Shown here piece by piece: positions 12,086-23,363 of a stretch of 64,000 nt of DNA. Numbering within the stretch: position 1 is the stretch's first letter; each line of letters begins with the position of its first letter. The notes under the pieces are model-generated. The model saw only the letters and a list, made by a program, of their open reading frames with translations, was not told the origin of the DNA and did no database searches. The position numbers were made by a program, and so were the translations under genes. The stretch is from positions 545,018-609,017 of the forward strand of contig WFMF01000025.1 in NCBI GenBank assembly GCA_011033025.1, written 5' to 3'. Source of the DNA: Beroe forskalii. Taxonomy: Eukaryota; Ctenophora; Nuda; Beroida; Beroidae.

Positions 12086-13245
12086 GTAAGTACTGTTTTT
12101 GACACCTTGGGGGTCCTAGGTCGGGTTTTCATGTTTCTGTAAAAGTGATGAATGAGAATGCCAGCTACCAGTACTCAGTAGGTTTTTACCCCATCACAAA
12201 ATATTGCTCCTAGCCGAAGTTATGAATATTTCATATCGCAAGTTAGCCTGTATGCACACAAACTTCTAACGCGATTTGCCGAAAATCAACTTTAAAATCT
12301 ATCTCTTCCTACAGTTTTTGGGGGAAACAACTTGAAACTTGGTAGTTATATTCTAGGGCATAAACAAAACTTTTGAGCAGGCAGATTTTTGATTTACGCC
12401 TCAGGAGTGAAAACATGGCTTTTTGAAATTTGAAAATCGTCATTTTTTGGACAGGAGCCAACGGTATAGCTCGTATATAGTGATCCTGCGTGCAAATATC
12501 AATAACCGCCTTAATTAATTGAAATTAAAAGTTATTGAATGTTCGATGACAAAACATTTATCAGCACTGAAGTAGATGATTTTTTTTCAAAACCACTCAG
12601 AAGCCGAGAAAATGGAGGTGGATAAATTTGTCCTCCTTCAGTCGTCTCTTATCCAGGTCTAGCCTCAATATATAGGTAAGATTTGAATGAACCACCTTGG
12701 TGATTCATGTTGAGTCCATGATCGGCAGTGCCGTAGCAGTTTTGAAACTGTACATACTGACATTTACCTGATCTCTGTTCTCAAGCGGTCCAGATGGGGG
12801 TGGAGAAGGTTCAAAGTGGGGGAGAGGGGGTGTAGGATATATTTCATTTGCGGGTGGGGACCTTAAGCAGTAAGCACTAAGTTCAACCGGCCTTGCTTCG
12901 ATCTTGATTCATGATTAAAATAGCGCGCGCGGCAAATGGCGGCACATTACGCAGAATAGTCAGTTGTAGAGTCATTGCGCGTTACATGACCCTGCCGAAG
13001 CCAGTCGGTAGCCTGGATATTATGATTTCTCTACAAAACTAAGCCTTTTACTGCTTATACTCGTCCTCTCTGGCCACTGAGACAAATCAAAAGTGTACCA
13101 TGAATACTGTGGAAAGTAAGGTGTTTTGGTACAACTATTTCTCGAAAATTACTTGTTAGATTTTAAAAACGTTTCAGTTAAGTGAAGCATGAGCCAGAGA
13201 ATATAGAAAGGTCGAAAAATTGGTAGGTCTATGTGCTAGCGATAA
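12086..13245. other. Intergenic stretch, nothing recognised
   Basis: Mixed-composition sequence without long open frames or clear repeats. A G-rich patch lies at 12790-12860 and a GCGC-rich patch near 12925. Confidence 0.4.
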
Positions 13246-13249
13246 AAAG

Positions 13250-13620
13250 ATAAAATGTTACGACGAATTGATCTTGATAGGCTTCAGGACTTATTATACA
13301 GGATGTCACCGCCCAGGCAAGAGCAGTCCGAATTGTTTCGCCTGTGACACTAAAATCTCTTATACCCTTGCTGGTAACCGGTTACGTCTTTTTAGCGTGC
13401 GATTTAAGTATACAGTAATTGATTAAACTGACTTTAATATACCTAAAATTTTACGACGAATGTTCTAGATACTTAGATAGGTCCTAACTTTCTAGTTCTT
13501 AGCAGGGGGTTTCCGCTCAGGCCAGGGCGGGAATATTACCCATGTGACACTAAATTCTCTAACTATAACCCTGGCCAGTAACCTCTCAGCAGCGTGCGAT
13601 TTAAGTATACCTTATAAGCT
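13250..13620 (+). repeat. Two-copy tandem duplication, ~190 bp each
   Basis: Bases 13257-13430 and 13450-13620 share TTACGACGAAT, AGCAGTCCG/GGGTTTCCG-type middles, TGTGACACTAAA followed by TCTCT, CCAGTAACC/GGTAACC and GCGTGCGATTTAAGTATAC. Divergence is considerable. Confidence 0.65.
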
Positions 13621-14580
13621 TATGCATATAGTTTTAAACTCGGCTCTTCCTCATAAAAACACATCATTATTGAACTCGGCTTTGCCTCGTATAATAATGC
13701 ATATGATATTTAGTGTTAAATTTGTTATACAGAATTTTAATCTAAATAAATTTAAAAGTAGTATTCAAACCGCGCGTTTCACTTTGTTGAATATGCAGCT
13801 TGCTGACGCTCGACACATAACAACCTCGACTGAGATTAATATAGTGATATTATTGGAGAAAACTTTTTGCATCTTTGAAACGCAAGGAAATAATTTCCTT
13901 GGTCTTCAAAGCCTGGCAAGAAAGGTGCTCTGTAGCATATGTCCCGCTTAGTGTTTTAGCCCTTGGCTGGCACCATGGCCCTCTGTTTTTGCGGGCTCGC
14001 GAGAATGCCTCACATTTGAATGAAACAGGCAAGTTGTAACAATGCTCAATAGGTAAGCTGATAAAGTGATAGATGTTAGAGGTTTTTGAATGCTCAATAC
14101 TCCAATACAGCAGCACAAAAACCACACGAAAACGGGACGGGTATTATAAAAGTAAAAAGCATTGCCATAATATAACCACAACCTATTATTCTAGTGCAGA
14201 GAACATCAATAAGATTAAAATACTAATACAACAGATCTTACACATGGCCACATCAAAATGCCAACAATACCACGGATTTCCAGTATAGGCACTAGGTAGG
14301 AGCTTCACACTAGGTACTCTATACAATCGAAATGATGTCGTAATGAAATGAAGTAGGAGCTCGCTAGCTGGGTAACTTTTCATCTGATAGGAATTTTTTG
14401 ATGCGGTAAAAAGAATAAGATCAATTACTGAATGGTAGTGTTTAAAATTTGCGAGCGAGGTGCTGCGTAGCAGCACCGATTGAGGTGTGTTTGCAGGCCC
14501 AATGGGCCTGCTAGTATCACTATAAAATAGAATAGGAATCAAGGAATGAAACAATCTCACATACCGCTGCTGGTGGATAA
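13621..14580. other. Intergenic stretch, no gene recognised
   Basis: Short open frames exist on both strands but show no domain, signal peptide or splice support. Small palindromes are present at 14460-14510 (GTGCTGCGTAGCAGCAC; GCAGGCCCAATGGGCCTGC). Confidence 0.4.
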
Positions 14581-14582
14581 CA

Positions 14583-14705
14583 ACGACCAAGTAAAGTTTC
14601 CAAGGAGATTAGAAGTAGTTTCCAAGGAGATTAGAAGTAGTTTCCAAGGAGATTAGAAGTAGTTTCTAAGGAGATTAGAAGTAGTTTCCAAGGAGATTAG
14701 AGAAC
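14583..14705 (+). repeat. 22-bp tandem repeat, five copies
   Basis: Five near-identical copies of AGTAGTTTCCAAGGAGATTAG plus one base. Confidence 0.9.
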
Positions 14706-14897
14706 TAAAGTGACATTCCTGAAGGGAAGTATGTGAAACATTTTAACTATTGAAATATAAATAACACTGGCAAATATTCGTCCAAGGGGCCGGTTAAAAT
14801 AGTACAAATATGATTCAATTTCTGTCCATAGGGCTGGTTAAAAAAGGTCAGTTGAGAAATAAAAAGGTCCGCTGAATAAAGGCAAATAGGGCATTTT

Positions 14898-15849
14898 TCC
14901 CTCCCCATTGGCCTTTTTGTGTATACAAATAGGCAAATAGGAGGGTTGGCAGAGATCGTGGTTTTGGAAAGGTGGGAAATTTAGAAATAGGATATGTGTA
15001 TATGAGGTACAGATTTGCAATACAACTACTGTAATCTCTGGAAAGTGCCCGGATTGCTCCTTTATAATATCAGTGGTGTCCGTCCGTCCGGCGTCCGTCC
15101 GTCCGTGCCTTTAAACAAAATTTTTGATGCAGTCGGTTGTCGAAAATATTAATCTTATAGGCTGACTAGGCCCATCCATGGCATATAATCATATATGCTC
15201 AAACTCTCCTAAATTATGATAAATTCAAGATAAAGGGCTGTTGAGTGTTGGAAGATTCGTGTCTTAAATCTTATGAGTGAGGATTATTTGAGGAAAAGGC
15301 TTCGGTTCTGTTCTTGGTTTACAGTAGTGTCAAACTGCATTATAACTATAAGACTGTATACTGAATTTGACTAAATTTAAGAAATACGATGGTCGATGTG
15401 AAAGAGGAATATTACTTTTCAGAACAAGCAACAGCATTGAAACAGAAAACGAAAGCACAAAATTTTAAAATCAGATAAAGAGTTCCATATCAACTTATAA
15501 TATAAACATTCAAGAATATACAACACGTGAATTAAAACGGTGACACAATCTGATGCGAAACGTAAACCAATTCAACAAAATGGCGCGAAATCTACAACGA
15601 ACTGAGTAAAATAACTTTGTGCGTACAAACGCGCGCGCGAGAATTTTAGAAGAAATGGCACGTGCCAATGCGTGTTCTCGGTGGTTGCGCGCAGCATGCG
15701 AATCGGAACAATATTTATACTCTTAGTACTGCGTGTTGTATCTTGATGCTAAGGTTACATCAAGCACTGGGGGAGGGAAATTAAGCGCCTGCATACGACC
15801 TTCAGGAACAACAGATAAACAACATCTGTGTCGGCAGGCGCAATTCTTA
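14898..15849 (+). mobile_element. Helitron-like non-autonomous element candidate, 952 bp
   Basis: The left end starts TCCCTCCCCATTGGCC and is the inverted form of family f2. Next come a GTCCGTCC-rich module (15075-15310, matching 1430-1640) and a module (15320-15849) matching 4037-4598. Near the right end GCGCCTGC (15785-15792) and GCAGGCGC (15834-15841) can pair, with a nested ACAGAT/ATCTGT stem. The end reads CTTA followed by T. A terminal hairpin close to a 3' CTRR-like end, a 5' TC, no coding capacity and no visible target duplication all resemble a Helitron; the assignment is inference. The same two ends recur, inverted, at 45457 and 41001. Confidence 0.45.
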
Positions 15850-16290
15850 TTTTATAATAAACTTAAGAAGCCCTTTGTGGTGGCCCTATGGCTCTTACAA
15901 TAAATAAATGATACAACTATTAATAATTATTATGATAGGTAGAATATCTTGAAAGCAATATTGTATACATTTAAATGCAATATATAATGATTTAAACCTA
16001 CTCTAATAGTCTAATGAATTGCATCACGTAATTGGTGCGCACTTCATTACTTTTATCAGTGTGGAATTTTATTTGATCAAAACGATATGAAAATGTGAAT
16101 AATTTGAAAATATTTCCTCTTGATTAAATTGATTGTGTGGCTTCATACTCTTAGGTACCAACAACATACCAACAGAAATAACAATATACTATTGTGCAAT
16201 AAACTTATAAATGCTTAAATGAATAAAACAAAGCACACTTGATATACCAATATTGGAAACTGAGATTCAAGCGATTTAGTGGATTTTTGA
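15850..16290. other. AT-rich intergenic stretch
   Basis: AT-rich sequence without coding potential or recognised repeats. Confidence 0.4.
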
Positions 16291-17500
16291 AGGTTTTTAA
16301 GTTTTTATGGGCTTAAATGGCCAAGTAAGGTCCAATTCACTTATAAATTGATTTGCCCATCAACTTTGACCTTAATCCTGGACAAACCTTCATCCCCCCC
16401 CTAAGAAAAGGGGGGGGGATGAAGATTTTGGGTCAGATAAGGTAGGTGGGGGGTTACCCTAATTTCAATGATTCTGGGGGGACTTGGACTGGAGGGGGGA
16501 GTGAAAAAATTAAGGGGGGGGATTGGGATCTGGAAGAAGAATTTCAAAATTTGAGATGAGAATCCTATTTCCGTGAGAAATATTTTCTCTCAGACCCTCT
16601 GGCTTCTGGGGGCTGCGCCCCCAGACCCCCGCTCTCTTTTTGTAAGACTGCCAAATCACTACGATGCTTCAATTTCCTGCCATTTTCAAGTGATATCAAC
16701 TTAACAAATGTTTTTCTATGTTTTTATATTGTGTTGACAATATTCTTTAGACTTGGTTTCATGCTATGATTCCCTGACAAGTATCACTTTATAGCTTTAT
16801 ATATTCAAGGATTAATTGACAAAATAATAGAACTTCATTACCATTTCAGTCATTAGACATAATATATGTTAAAACTCAAAATTGACTAAATTTCCTGTCT
16901 GACTTGCTTTGTCAGCCACATTTCATAGTTTACATACTTCCGTCTTTTCATTAAGTTTCTAGTTTCGGTTGATTCTTCTGTAAACAATTCAATGAACATA
17001 TCTTAGAAAAAATTTTTCTAAGTTTTTTGGTGGGGGGTTGGTCGAATTTTTGAAATTCAGGGGGCGGGTGCCCAAAAGGGGGGGATTGGGGATTTTGAAA
17101 ATTCAGGGGGGAGGTTTTGGCAAGGGGGGAGTTGAAAAATTCAGGGGGGGGATTGGACCCAGGATGAAGCTATGAATCCTGGACAAACAAGTTTGAAGCT
17201 CATATCTCCAAAAATGTGGCCATAATGACCATTTTTAGGACCAAAATAGGCCAGTGTCACTTTGGCGCACATGCTTTGCGTCCCATCACTTCGTCATCTT
17301 TCATCCAATTTTGACAAACAAATGGAATATAACGATCAGCTCGTCGAGACGAATCGAATGCTTAGCTCTATCTCCCAGTTCCCACTGGTGAAATTTCGAT
17401 TTTTGAACGCCATTTTTTTGCTCCAAGGCCTCACATGGGAAGTGCTGGACCTATGGACTCAAGACAACAATCAAAATATTGGTACATGCCTTGGCTTTAA
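16291..17500 (+). repeat. Dispersed repeat family f3, split by a later insertion
   Basis: Bases 16291-16387 and 17175-17500 read as one element when the 787-bp insertion between them is left out. They match the region 28110-28770: shared words include AAATTGATTTGCCCATCAA, CCAAAAATGTGGCCAT-type, GCGCCACTTTGGCG-type, TCGTCATCTTTCATC-type, and a tail naming the motif ACAATCAAAATATTGGTACA in one copy and an inverted equivalent at 28120 in the other. Confidence 0.7.
16388..17174. mobile_element. 787-bp inserted DNA element with short TIRs and 14-bp target duplication
   Basis: AATCCTGGACAAAC occurs on both sides (16374-16387 and 17175-17188). The insert begins CTTCATCC and ends with the complement GGATGAAG, followed by CTATG. 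Inside are long G-runs, a CCCCCC...GGGGGG hairpin at the left end and a hairpin GGGGGCTGCGCCCCC near 16612. There is no transposase, so if it is a transposon it is non-autonomous. Confidence 0.6.
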
Positions 17501-17609
17501 TAAGTTAATAAAAGAATAAAAACCTTAATCAACCCCACTTGGCTAGTGGACTATGTATTGAATTGAAAAGAAAGATTAAAACAAGTGTTACATTATGTAG
17601 GTCATTATT

Positions 17610-20375
17610 TCAATGTTGCGTCCTGGAATCATGACCCTTCAACAGGCAATGAAATGGCTTTATTACTTTATTAGCAACGTTTGCTAAGATAGGATTACGC
17701 TGAATAAGTTCATGGTTACTGGAAAGGAATTCTTCGATAACGTCTTTAAGTTCACCACCACACACCCCACTCTGGAACTTATCATGTAGCTTGAATAGCA
17801 GCTCGTCTATCAAATGAGTAGCATGAATGAAATCCACATGATCACCGCTCTCAAGGCATGATGCTGGCACAAACTTAAACTGGTCCAGTTGAGAAGCCTT
17901 TTCTTGAGCTAGATCTATGACTTCTTGGGGAAAGTGAGCTAGTTTTGTAACGTGCACACCAAAGCTCTGGTCACAGGGCCCTGGTTCCACTTTGTATAGA
18001 AGAGCCAAGGAGTTTTCCTCAACCACTGCATCAACATGGTAGTTCTTAGCCGTCTTCTGGACGTCTTCTAGGTTGGTCATCTCATGAAAGTGGGTAGCAA
18101 AAACGGCAAGACACTGCAGCTTCTCAATGATATAGCTTGAGATCGACCATGCCAAACCAAATCCATCATATGTTGAAGTACCCCGCCCAAGTTCATCTAT
18201 AATAATCAGAGAATCTGAATCAGCACACGAAAGAATGGCAGAGGTGTCCAGCATTTCTGCCATGAAAGTAGAGACGCCTTTAGCCTGAGAGTCAGTTGCC
18301 CCTACTCTGGCATAAATGCTGCTTACAATAGATAGCTCAGCAGATTCACAGGGAACAAAAGAACCAATCTGAGCAAGAATAGAAATAGCCCCAATCTGAC
18401 GGATGTATGTTGACTTTCCACCCATGTTGGGGCCTGTGATAATGAGGAAACTTCTTGAACCTTTCTCTAGATGAACATCATTGCTGATAAAAACAACTTC
18501 CTCATTCCCCTCCACACAAGGGTGACGTGATCCAGTTAACTTTATTTTTCCGCTGCCTCTTGGTAAAATAGTTGGTCGAACAAAAGGAATTGGAGCATTA
18601 ACTGCAGCATGAGCAAAACTTGACAGACAATCAAGAAGAGCTAAAGCATGATTCAAGTTTATCATGGGGTCTGCATAACCTGCAGCTACTTTGAGTACTT
18701 CATTTACTATACTAGACTGAACATCCTCATAGTTTTTTTGTGTTTTTTTAAAATCCACACTTAATGACTTCAGAGTTGCTGATGTGAATATTACCCCATC
18801 TTTCTTTGTCTGTAATACCTCAAAATACTTGCTCTGTCGCAATCCCTTTTCATCCTTACGAGTCACTCTGCAACAATGTCCATATATCGATGATATATCA
18901 AGTTTAATAGCCTTTCCTTTCTCTGCTTTCAGTATTTTTGCAATTTGAGTAAATTCATCATCAATTTGCTCTTCAATTGAATCAAGTTGACTTCGCAGTT
19001 CACCTAAATCTTCATCAAATGAGTGTTTAATGACAAACTCGCCTACATCACATTTATCTAAATCAACTGTTGTTTCAACGAGCTCAAGATATGAACTGAA
19101 ATCATCTTCAAATTCTCTTAAAGCACAAATAAATAGATTATTGAATGTAGCTTCAAATTTTCCTTCGTAGCCACAGAGGATATCTGAAATAACTGGAATC
19201 TGCTTAATTGCCATATATAACTTGTAACAATCCTGCAAAGTACCTTTACCTCTTTGAACCTTCTTTGCCATTCTAAAGAAATCTGGGATTCTTTTCAGAG
19301 CAATTGCCAAATTTTGACGAATTTGACTGTCATCCACTAAAGCCTCCACGATATCCAGCCGTTCATTCATTTTGTTTTGATCCAATAAAGGTTGCTTCAG
19401 CCAATTACTAAGTAGCCTTTGACCTTGTGGAGTGCTACAATGATTCAAAATCCCCCACAAAGAAGCAAAATCAGGTTCATTATGAGCAGTTGGCATTACA
19501 TTCAGTCCAGAGAAAGCTGCTGAATCTAAACGCATGTATGAATTTGGTGATAATTCAGTTAATTCAAACTGGTTCATATTTGCATCATCACAAGAGAGAT
19601 CAAAAAACTTAAAAAGACAAGCTAAACAGCCCATTTTAGAATCACATGATGAAAACTTAGCACTCAAACCATCTTCATTTATAATAAGTCTCGATAAACT
19701 TTTTCTTCCATCATCTGGCTTGAAAAATGCAGCCTTTTGCATTAGTAAAGTGACTTTGAGTCTTTTAAAAATCTGGGCCAGTTTATGATATTCGGAACTT
19801 GAATCATTCATTGAAATCAAAACTTCTTTTGGGCATATTTGGACTAAAGCAGATTCAAGATTGCAAAACTGTTCATTATCTGTAATATCACAGAAAATGA
19901 TTTGCTTCAGTATTATATCAATGTAGACCATGGCAACACTAATACAACTAGCTTTGACTGATACATTTAAGCAAAGCACTCCAGAGGATTGAGACAGCCC
20001 ATGGTCATGAAATAAATGGTCCTCAAATTGACTCAAATTACCAGGTGAACCTTTAGCAACTTTCTTCCATCCTGAGTCTGTCTTTGCATGCAATTCCACT
20101 CTGTATTGTTTTACTAATAAAAGCTCTCTCAATAATGCTTCAAAGTTCAGTTTACTTATAGCTATGCCAGGTACTTTGTCTTTTCCTAAGTATTTTATAG
20201 CCTCTGGTGACTTCAAAAATTCTGTGGCAACATATGTAGCATTTTCATAATGAAGAGAATAAAACTCACCTCTATTAAATATCCGTACTTCTGTGTTTGA
20301 CGTTTTGCCAAGGCGAACAAGGTATAATCCCAGTGTTTCATCAAGAGGGAGATGGATTGATTCTTCTGATGACAT
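17610..20375 (-). CDS. MSH2: DNA mismatch repair protein MSH2
   Basis: A single open frame of 921 aa, close to the human protein (934 aa), with no intron. MSH2 pairs with MSH6 or MSH3 to recognise mismatches and insertion-deletion loops in the nucleus, and uses ATP to recruit MLH1-PMS. The MutS order is intact: an N-terminal mismatch-binding-type domain (RIFNRGEFYSLH, KASPGNLSQFED-like), connector, lever with TPQGQRLLSNWLKQPLLD, clamp, then the ABC ATPase. Walker A TGPNMGGKSTYIRQ has its Lys at residue 654. The signature STFMAEMLDTSAIL, Walker B LIIIDELGRGTSTYDGFGLAW with Asp727-Glu728, and the H-loop ATHFHEMTNL are all complete, so catalysis should be intact. As known for MSH2, it lacks the Phe-x-Glu mismatch wedge of MSH6/MutS. 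The start chosen is the first ATG, right before the conserved N-terminus. Absence of introns is unusual for an animal MSH2. Confidence 0.97.
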   Translation of the reverse strand: MSSEESIHLPLDETLGLYLVRLGKTSNTEVRIFNRGEFYSLHYENATYVATEFLKSPEAIKYLGKDKVPGIAISKLNFEALLRELLLVKQYRVELHAKTDSGWKKVAKGSPGNLSQFEDHLFHDHGLSQSSGVLCLNVSVKASCISVAMVYIDIILKQIIFCDITDNEQFCNLESALVQICPKEVLISMNDSSSEYHKLAQIFKRLKVTLLMQKAAFFKPDDGRKSLSRLIINEDGLSAKFSSCDSKMGCLACLFKFFDLSCDDANMNQFELTELSPNSYMRLDSAAFSGLNVMPTAHNEPDFASLWGILNHCSTPQGQRLLSNWLKQPLLDQNKMNERLDIVEALVDDSQIRQNLAIALKRIPDFFRMAKKVQRGKGTLQDCYKLYMAIKQIPVISDILCGYEGKFEATFNNLFICALREFEDDFSSYLELVETTVDLDKCDVGEFVIKHSFDEDLGELRSQLDSIEEQIDDEFTQIAKILKAEKGKAIKLDISSIYGHCCRVTRKDEKGLRQSKYFEVLQTKKDGVIFTSATLKSLSVDFKKTQKNYEDVQSSIVNEVLKVAAGYADPMINLNHALALLDCLSSFAHAAVNAPIPFVRPTILPRGSGKIKLTGSRHPCVEGNEEVVFISNDVHLEKGSRSFLIITGPNMGGKSTYIRQIGAISILAQIGSFVPCESAELSIVSSIYARVGATDSQAKGVSTFMAEMLDTSAILSCADSDSLIIIDELGRGTSTYDGFGLAWSISSYIIEKLQCLAVFATHFHEMTNLEDVQKTAKNYHVDAVVEENSLALLYKVEPGPCDQSFGVHVTKLAHFPQEVIDLAQEKASQLDQFKFVPASCLESGDHVDFIHATHLIDELLFKLHDKFQSGVCGGELKDVIEEFLSSNHELIQRNPILANVANKVIKPFHCLLKGHDSRTQH

Positions 20376-21270
20376 CTCCTAGATTGTTTACAATATTTAT
20401 GATGGGGAAGCATAATGATTAAAAAAATCAATTTACTTTTGTATTATAAATCAGATTTAATAAACTTTACAACTCTACCTACTTTTAAACTTTACATTTA
20501 CAACACTACGCTATACAATCATATTTGAGAATTGAGGAATCTTATTTATGTGGTAATGTCCCAGTAAAGAACACAAATGCAGTTGTAAACTGAATCAGGC
20601 ATGTGGCCTATTTCTTTATTCATTTCCCTGTTTTTCTTTTCTGGAGTTCCTTCACGAAAGAAATTCCAAAGTGCAGCTCAGTGAATGAACCATTTATCTT
20701 TAATAAACAATTACAATTTAACATAGCCCAGGTGACCTGACCTCCCGAGGCGCAGCACACCACGCCACGTGCCCAGACAATGATGCCTCCCCACGGTGCA
20801 CTGCATTTTGCAGGTACTTTCGATGCAACAATGCAATGCACCCCAAAAAGAGCACCCACCTAGGCGTGCAGTTGAATACACTGCACCCCGAAAAGCTGTG
20901 ACAACAGGGTAACACTACTCAAAAACTTATAAAATTTACATTTTGAGCTTAGATTAAAGTTCAAAATGAGATAAAATTAAAATAAATTATTGCTTCCAAA
21001 CTTAATGAATGAGACAATGATAATGATTGATGTGTTTTAAAGGATTTATTTTTTAATTGTTGATATATGACAATGATAATAATAATAAATTGAAAATTAA
21101 GAACACTGCTTTTAAGGCATGCTTATACTCAGCAGTGTTAAACCAAACTGAAACCAAAACTTAGTGCCTTTCGTAAAATTTGTGCACTATTTGGGCTGCC
21201 ACAATAGTGCAATCCTTCACCAATCCTTCTCCTCATATAGGTCACAGACATGAAAAATGACATTCCACAC
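20376..21270. other. MSH2 upstream region and intergenic DNA
   Basis: This contains the presumed MSH2 promoter on the minus strand. A GC-richer patch at 20730-20900 with repeated TGCA words (CACTGCA, AATGCAATGCA) is distinct from the AT-rich surroundings. No gene was recognised. Confidence 0.4.
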
Positions 21271-21274
21271 TCTA

Positions 21275-21570
21275 TTCAATCCTGGACAAGCTGCTTTAAA
21301 TTTGCTGATGATGGTACTATACACCTATACTCATCCCACAGACCAGTCTGGATGAATGCTATACGCTAGCTCAATTGGTGTGACCATCTCACCAAAAAGT
21401 TTTTTAAAGAAAAAATTGGTAATCAATTGTGACATAAAAAGACAGAAGCTATCATTCTCAAAACAAAACCACCCTCGAATGAGAATAGAATCCTAGAACT
21501 AAAAATCAATCAGAAAACCATAAAAGCATAAAGTATGTCAAATCAACCAAAGTTCTATATAAGTGAATCT
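21275..21570 (+). mobile_element. Non-LTR retrotransposon (LINE) reverse-transcriptase relic
   Basis: Plus-strand frames give FADDGTI, a variant of the reverse-transcriptase FADD active-site box, and about 40 codons later KKTEAIIL, which matches the downstream K-KTE-I-L motif of LINE-type polymerases. A segment resembling the following hydrophobic block comes next. Stops and frame changes separate the pieces, so this is a dead fragment without endonuclease or ends. The clade cannot be assigned. Confidence 0.6.
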
Positions 21571-22155
21571 GAAGACAAAGCCTACCACCAACTATTGCCA
21601 GACTCAACCTTCTAACAAGTTAACAACTAATAGCAATACTGGACTAGACCTCTGATAGAAATGCCAATGATCACAGCAACTATGTCTCAAAAATCTTGAT
21701 GCCAGATAACACTCAGTTGCACCAAATGTTTATCAATAAGTCAATAGAACCAAGTTCATTATGACACAGCACGATTTTCTTGAAAACACACCCCGTTATC
21801 TGGATCCTGGCAGAAAATCCGATGAATTTGTTATTAATTGCTAGATTGACACAAATAGGCACATGGTTTTATTTGAAAAGATAACAAAATTTGTTTAATG
21901 TACATTGTTATCCTTAACTCATATGCCCAGTGGGATAATTTTTATTAAGAGTCAAAAGTGGCTAGGAATGGGAATTTGATCAAAATTGGCTTTTTTGACT
22001 TACTAGTTTCACTGCGATACCAGAAGCAGATTTTTAGCTAGGGACCATAGGAGTCCCATTGCTCATATCAAAGGATATCAACAAAAAATAACCTTGAATG
22101 TGCTTCAGTAAGTGCGAAACATGCCATGAAATATGATTTTTCGACAATCTTCAAA
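21571..22155. other. Intergenic stretch between LINE relic and tRNA-like fragment
   Basis: Possibly the decayed continuation of the LINE; no motif was recognised. Confidence 0.35.
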
Positions 22156-22159
22156 AAGT

Positions 22160-22247
22160 GCATCATTCAGGATTCGTATTCCCGTACTCTGTGGGCTAGT
22201 TTATGCCTTATCCACTCGGCTAACGCCACATGATGTAAGTAGCAATT
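22160..22247 (-). other. tRNA-like fragment (Ser/Leu-type A and B boxes), pseudogene or SINE head
   Basis: On the minus strand TTAGCCGAGTGGATAAGGC matches the D-arm/A-box of type II tRNAs. Further on, CGGGA-ATACGAA-TCCTG forms a plausible T-arm containing a B-box variant. The acceptor ends do not pair as a proper 7-bp stem, so a working tRNA is unlikely; a tRNA-derived SINE or pseudogene fits better. Confidence 0.45.
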
Positions 22248-23363
22248 TTACACGATATATCTATAACACAGCACGTTATTTGTGATTGCTGAGAGTGACC
22301 CAAGAAACAATTTGTGACACTTTCAAGCAGTATTTAGTGTATTGAGTGTGCGAGAGTGTGTTTTAAGCAGCCTGGGAGCAAAAGTCGTGAATCATGGCAT
22401 GTACAGGGTGTTCAAAATCTATCCAGTATGAAGAATCATATTACACAATGCATTGCACACTATCTGCTGCTTTAAATCTGTCTTCCGTAGTTAAAAAGTT
22501 AAAAGATTTGATAAATCCATGAAAGTTTTAATTTGAAATACTTAGTAAGCAGGGGCATTGATCCATGGCTAAACCCCTTTCCATTTCCTTGAACTGCCCA
22601 AATTTCAGACAGGCATATAATGAAAGTCACAAAAAGATTGCAAAACTAGTCGGCCCACACTTCCACATCATTAAAACAGCTGGCTAGTTTATCATATAGT
22701 CATATGTCAGATTTTTAAGGGATCTGTAGATTCCCAAACCAGCCATAAGATTCCCAAACTAGCAGGCTTGTTTGAGAATGTAGTGGCTGGTTTGGGAAGC
22801 GGGGGTTCCCACTTATTGGAAATTGACCCAAAATGCTGCTCCTTTAAAAATTAATTTTTTCGAGGTCAATGAGTCACAGTGCGCAGCATAAAATCGAACA
22901 GCCACTTTAATAAAACTATTTAAGTTTCCGTGAATTTGATTTTTGATTCCGATTTCACAGATTCTATCCCAAAATTTGGCTAGGCTTGCCATTCCCTCAT
23001 TCCCTACATAATGCCACTGGGGTTTTTCGACCAAATATTAACTAGCCTTCAATTTAACTGGCCCCACTTTCACCTGCGTTTCCCCTATCCATCCCCTTGG
23101 AACAAAATTGAAAATTGCATTTGGTCCTTAAAAATAAAGCAATAATAACGGTGGGTTAAAATATTAAATAAGGTATACTGTATCCATACAAATAGCTCAA
23201 TAGACACGCCCAAAATGATAATTAACATAGTTTATAGTTATGATTCAGTCATTCATTCTTAAAAGCATAAAAATGTGGAAAATGAAGAAATGTATGCAAA
23301 ATTGCAGCTTAAAATATGAAAACAAATGAGTTGATTACAATATACATCAGCTCTTCCTCAAAA
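22248..23363. other. Intergenic stretch downstream of the receptor gene
   Basis: No gene was seen. It probably includes the receptor gene's 3' UTR at its right end. Around 22725-22800 the words CCCAAACCAGCC and GGCTGGTTTGGG form an inverted pair. Confidence 0.4.

Noticed and set aside
13544-13951. A 135-codon plus-strand open frame
   Set aside because: It overlaps a decayed tandem duplication, has no domain or splice support and an AT-rich composition typical of chance frames.
22160-22247. A functional tRNA-Ser or tRNA-Leu gene
   Set aside because: The D-arm and T-arm fit but the acceptor stem does not pair, so only a tRNA-like fragment is reported.
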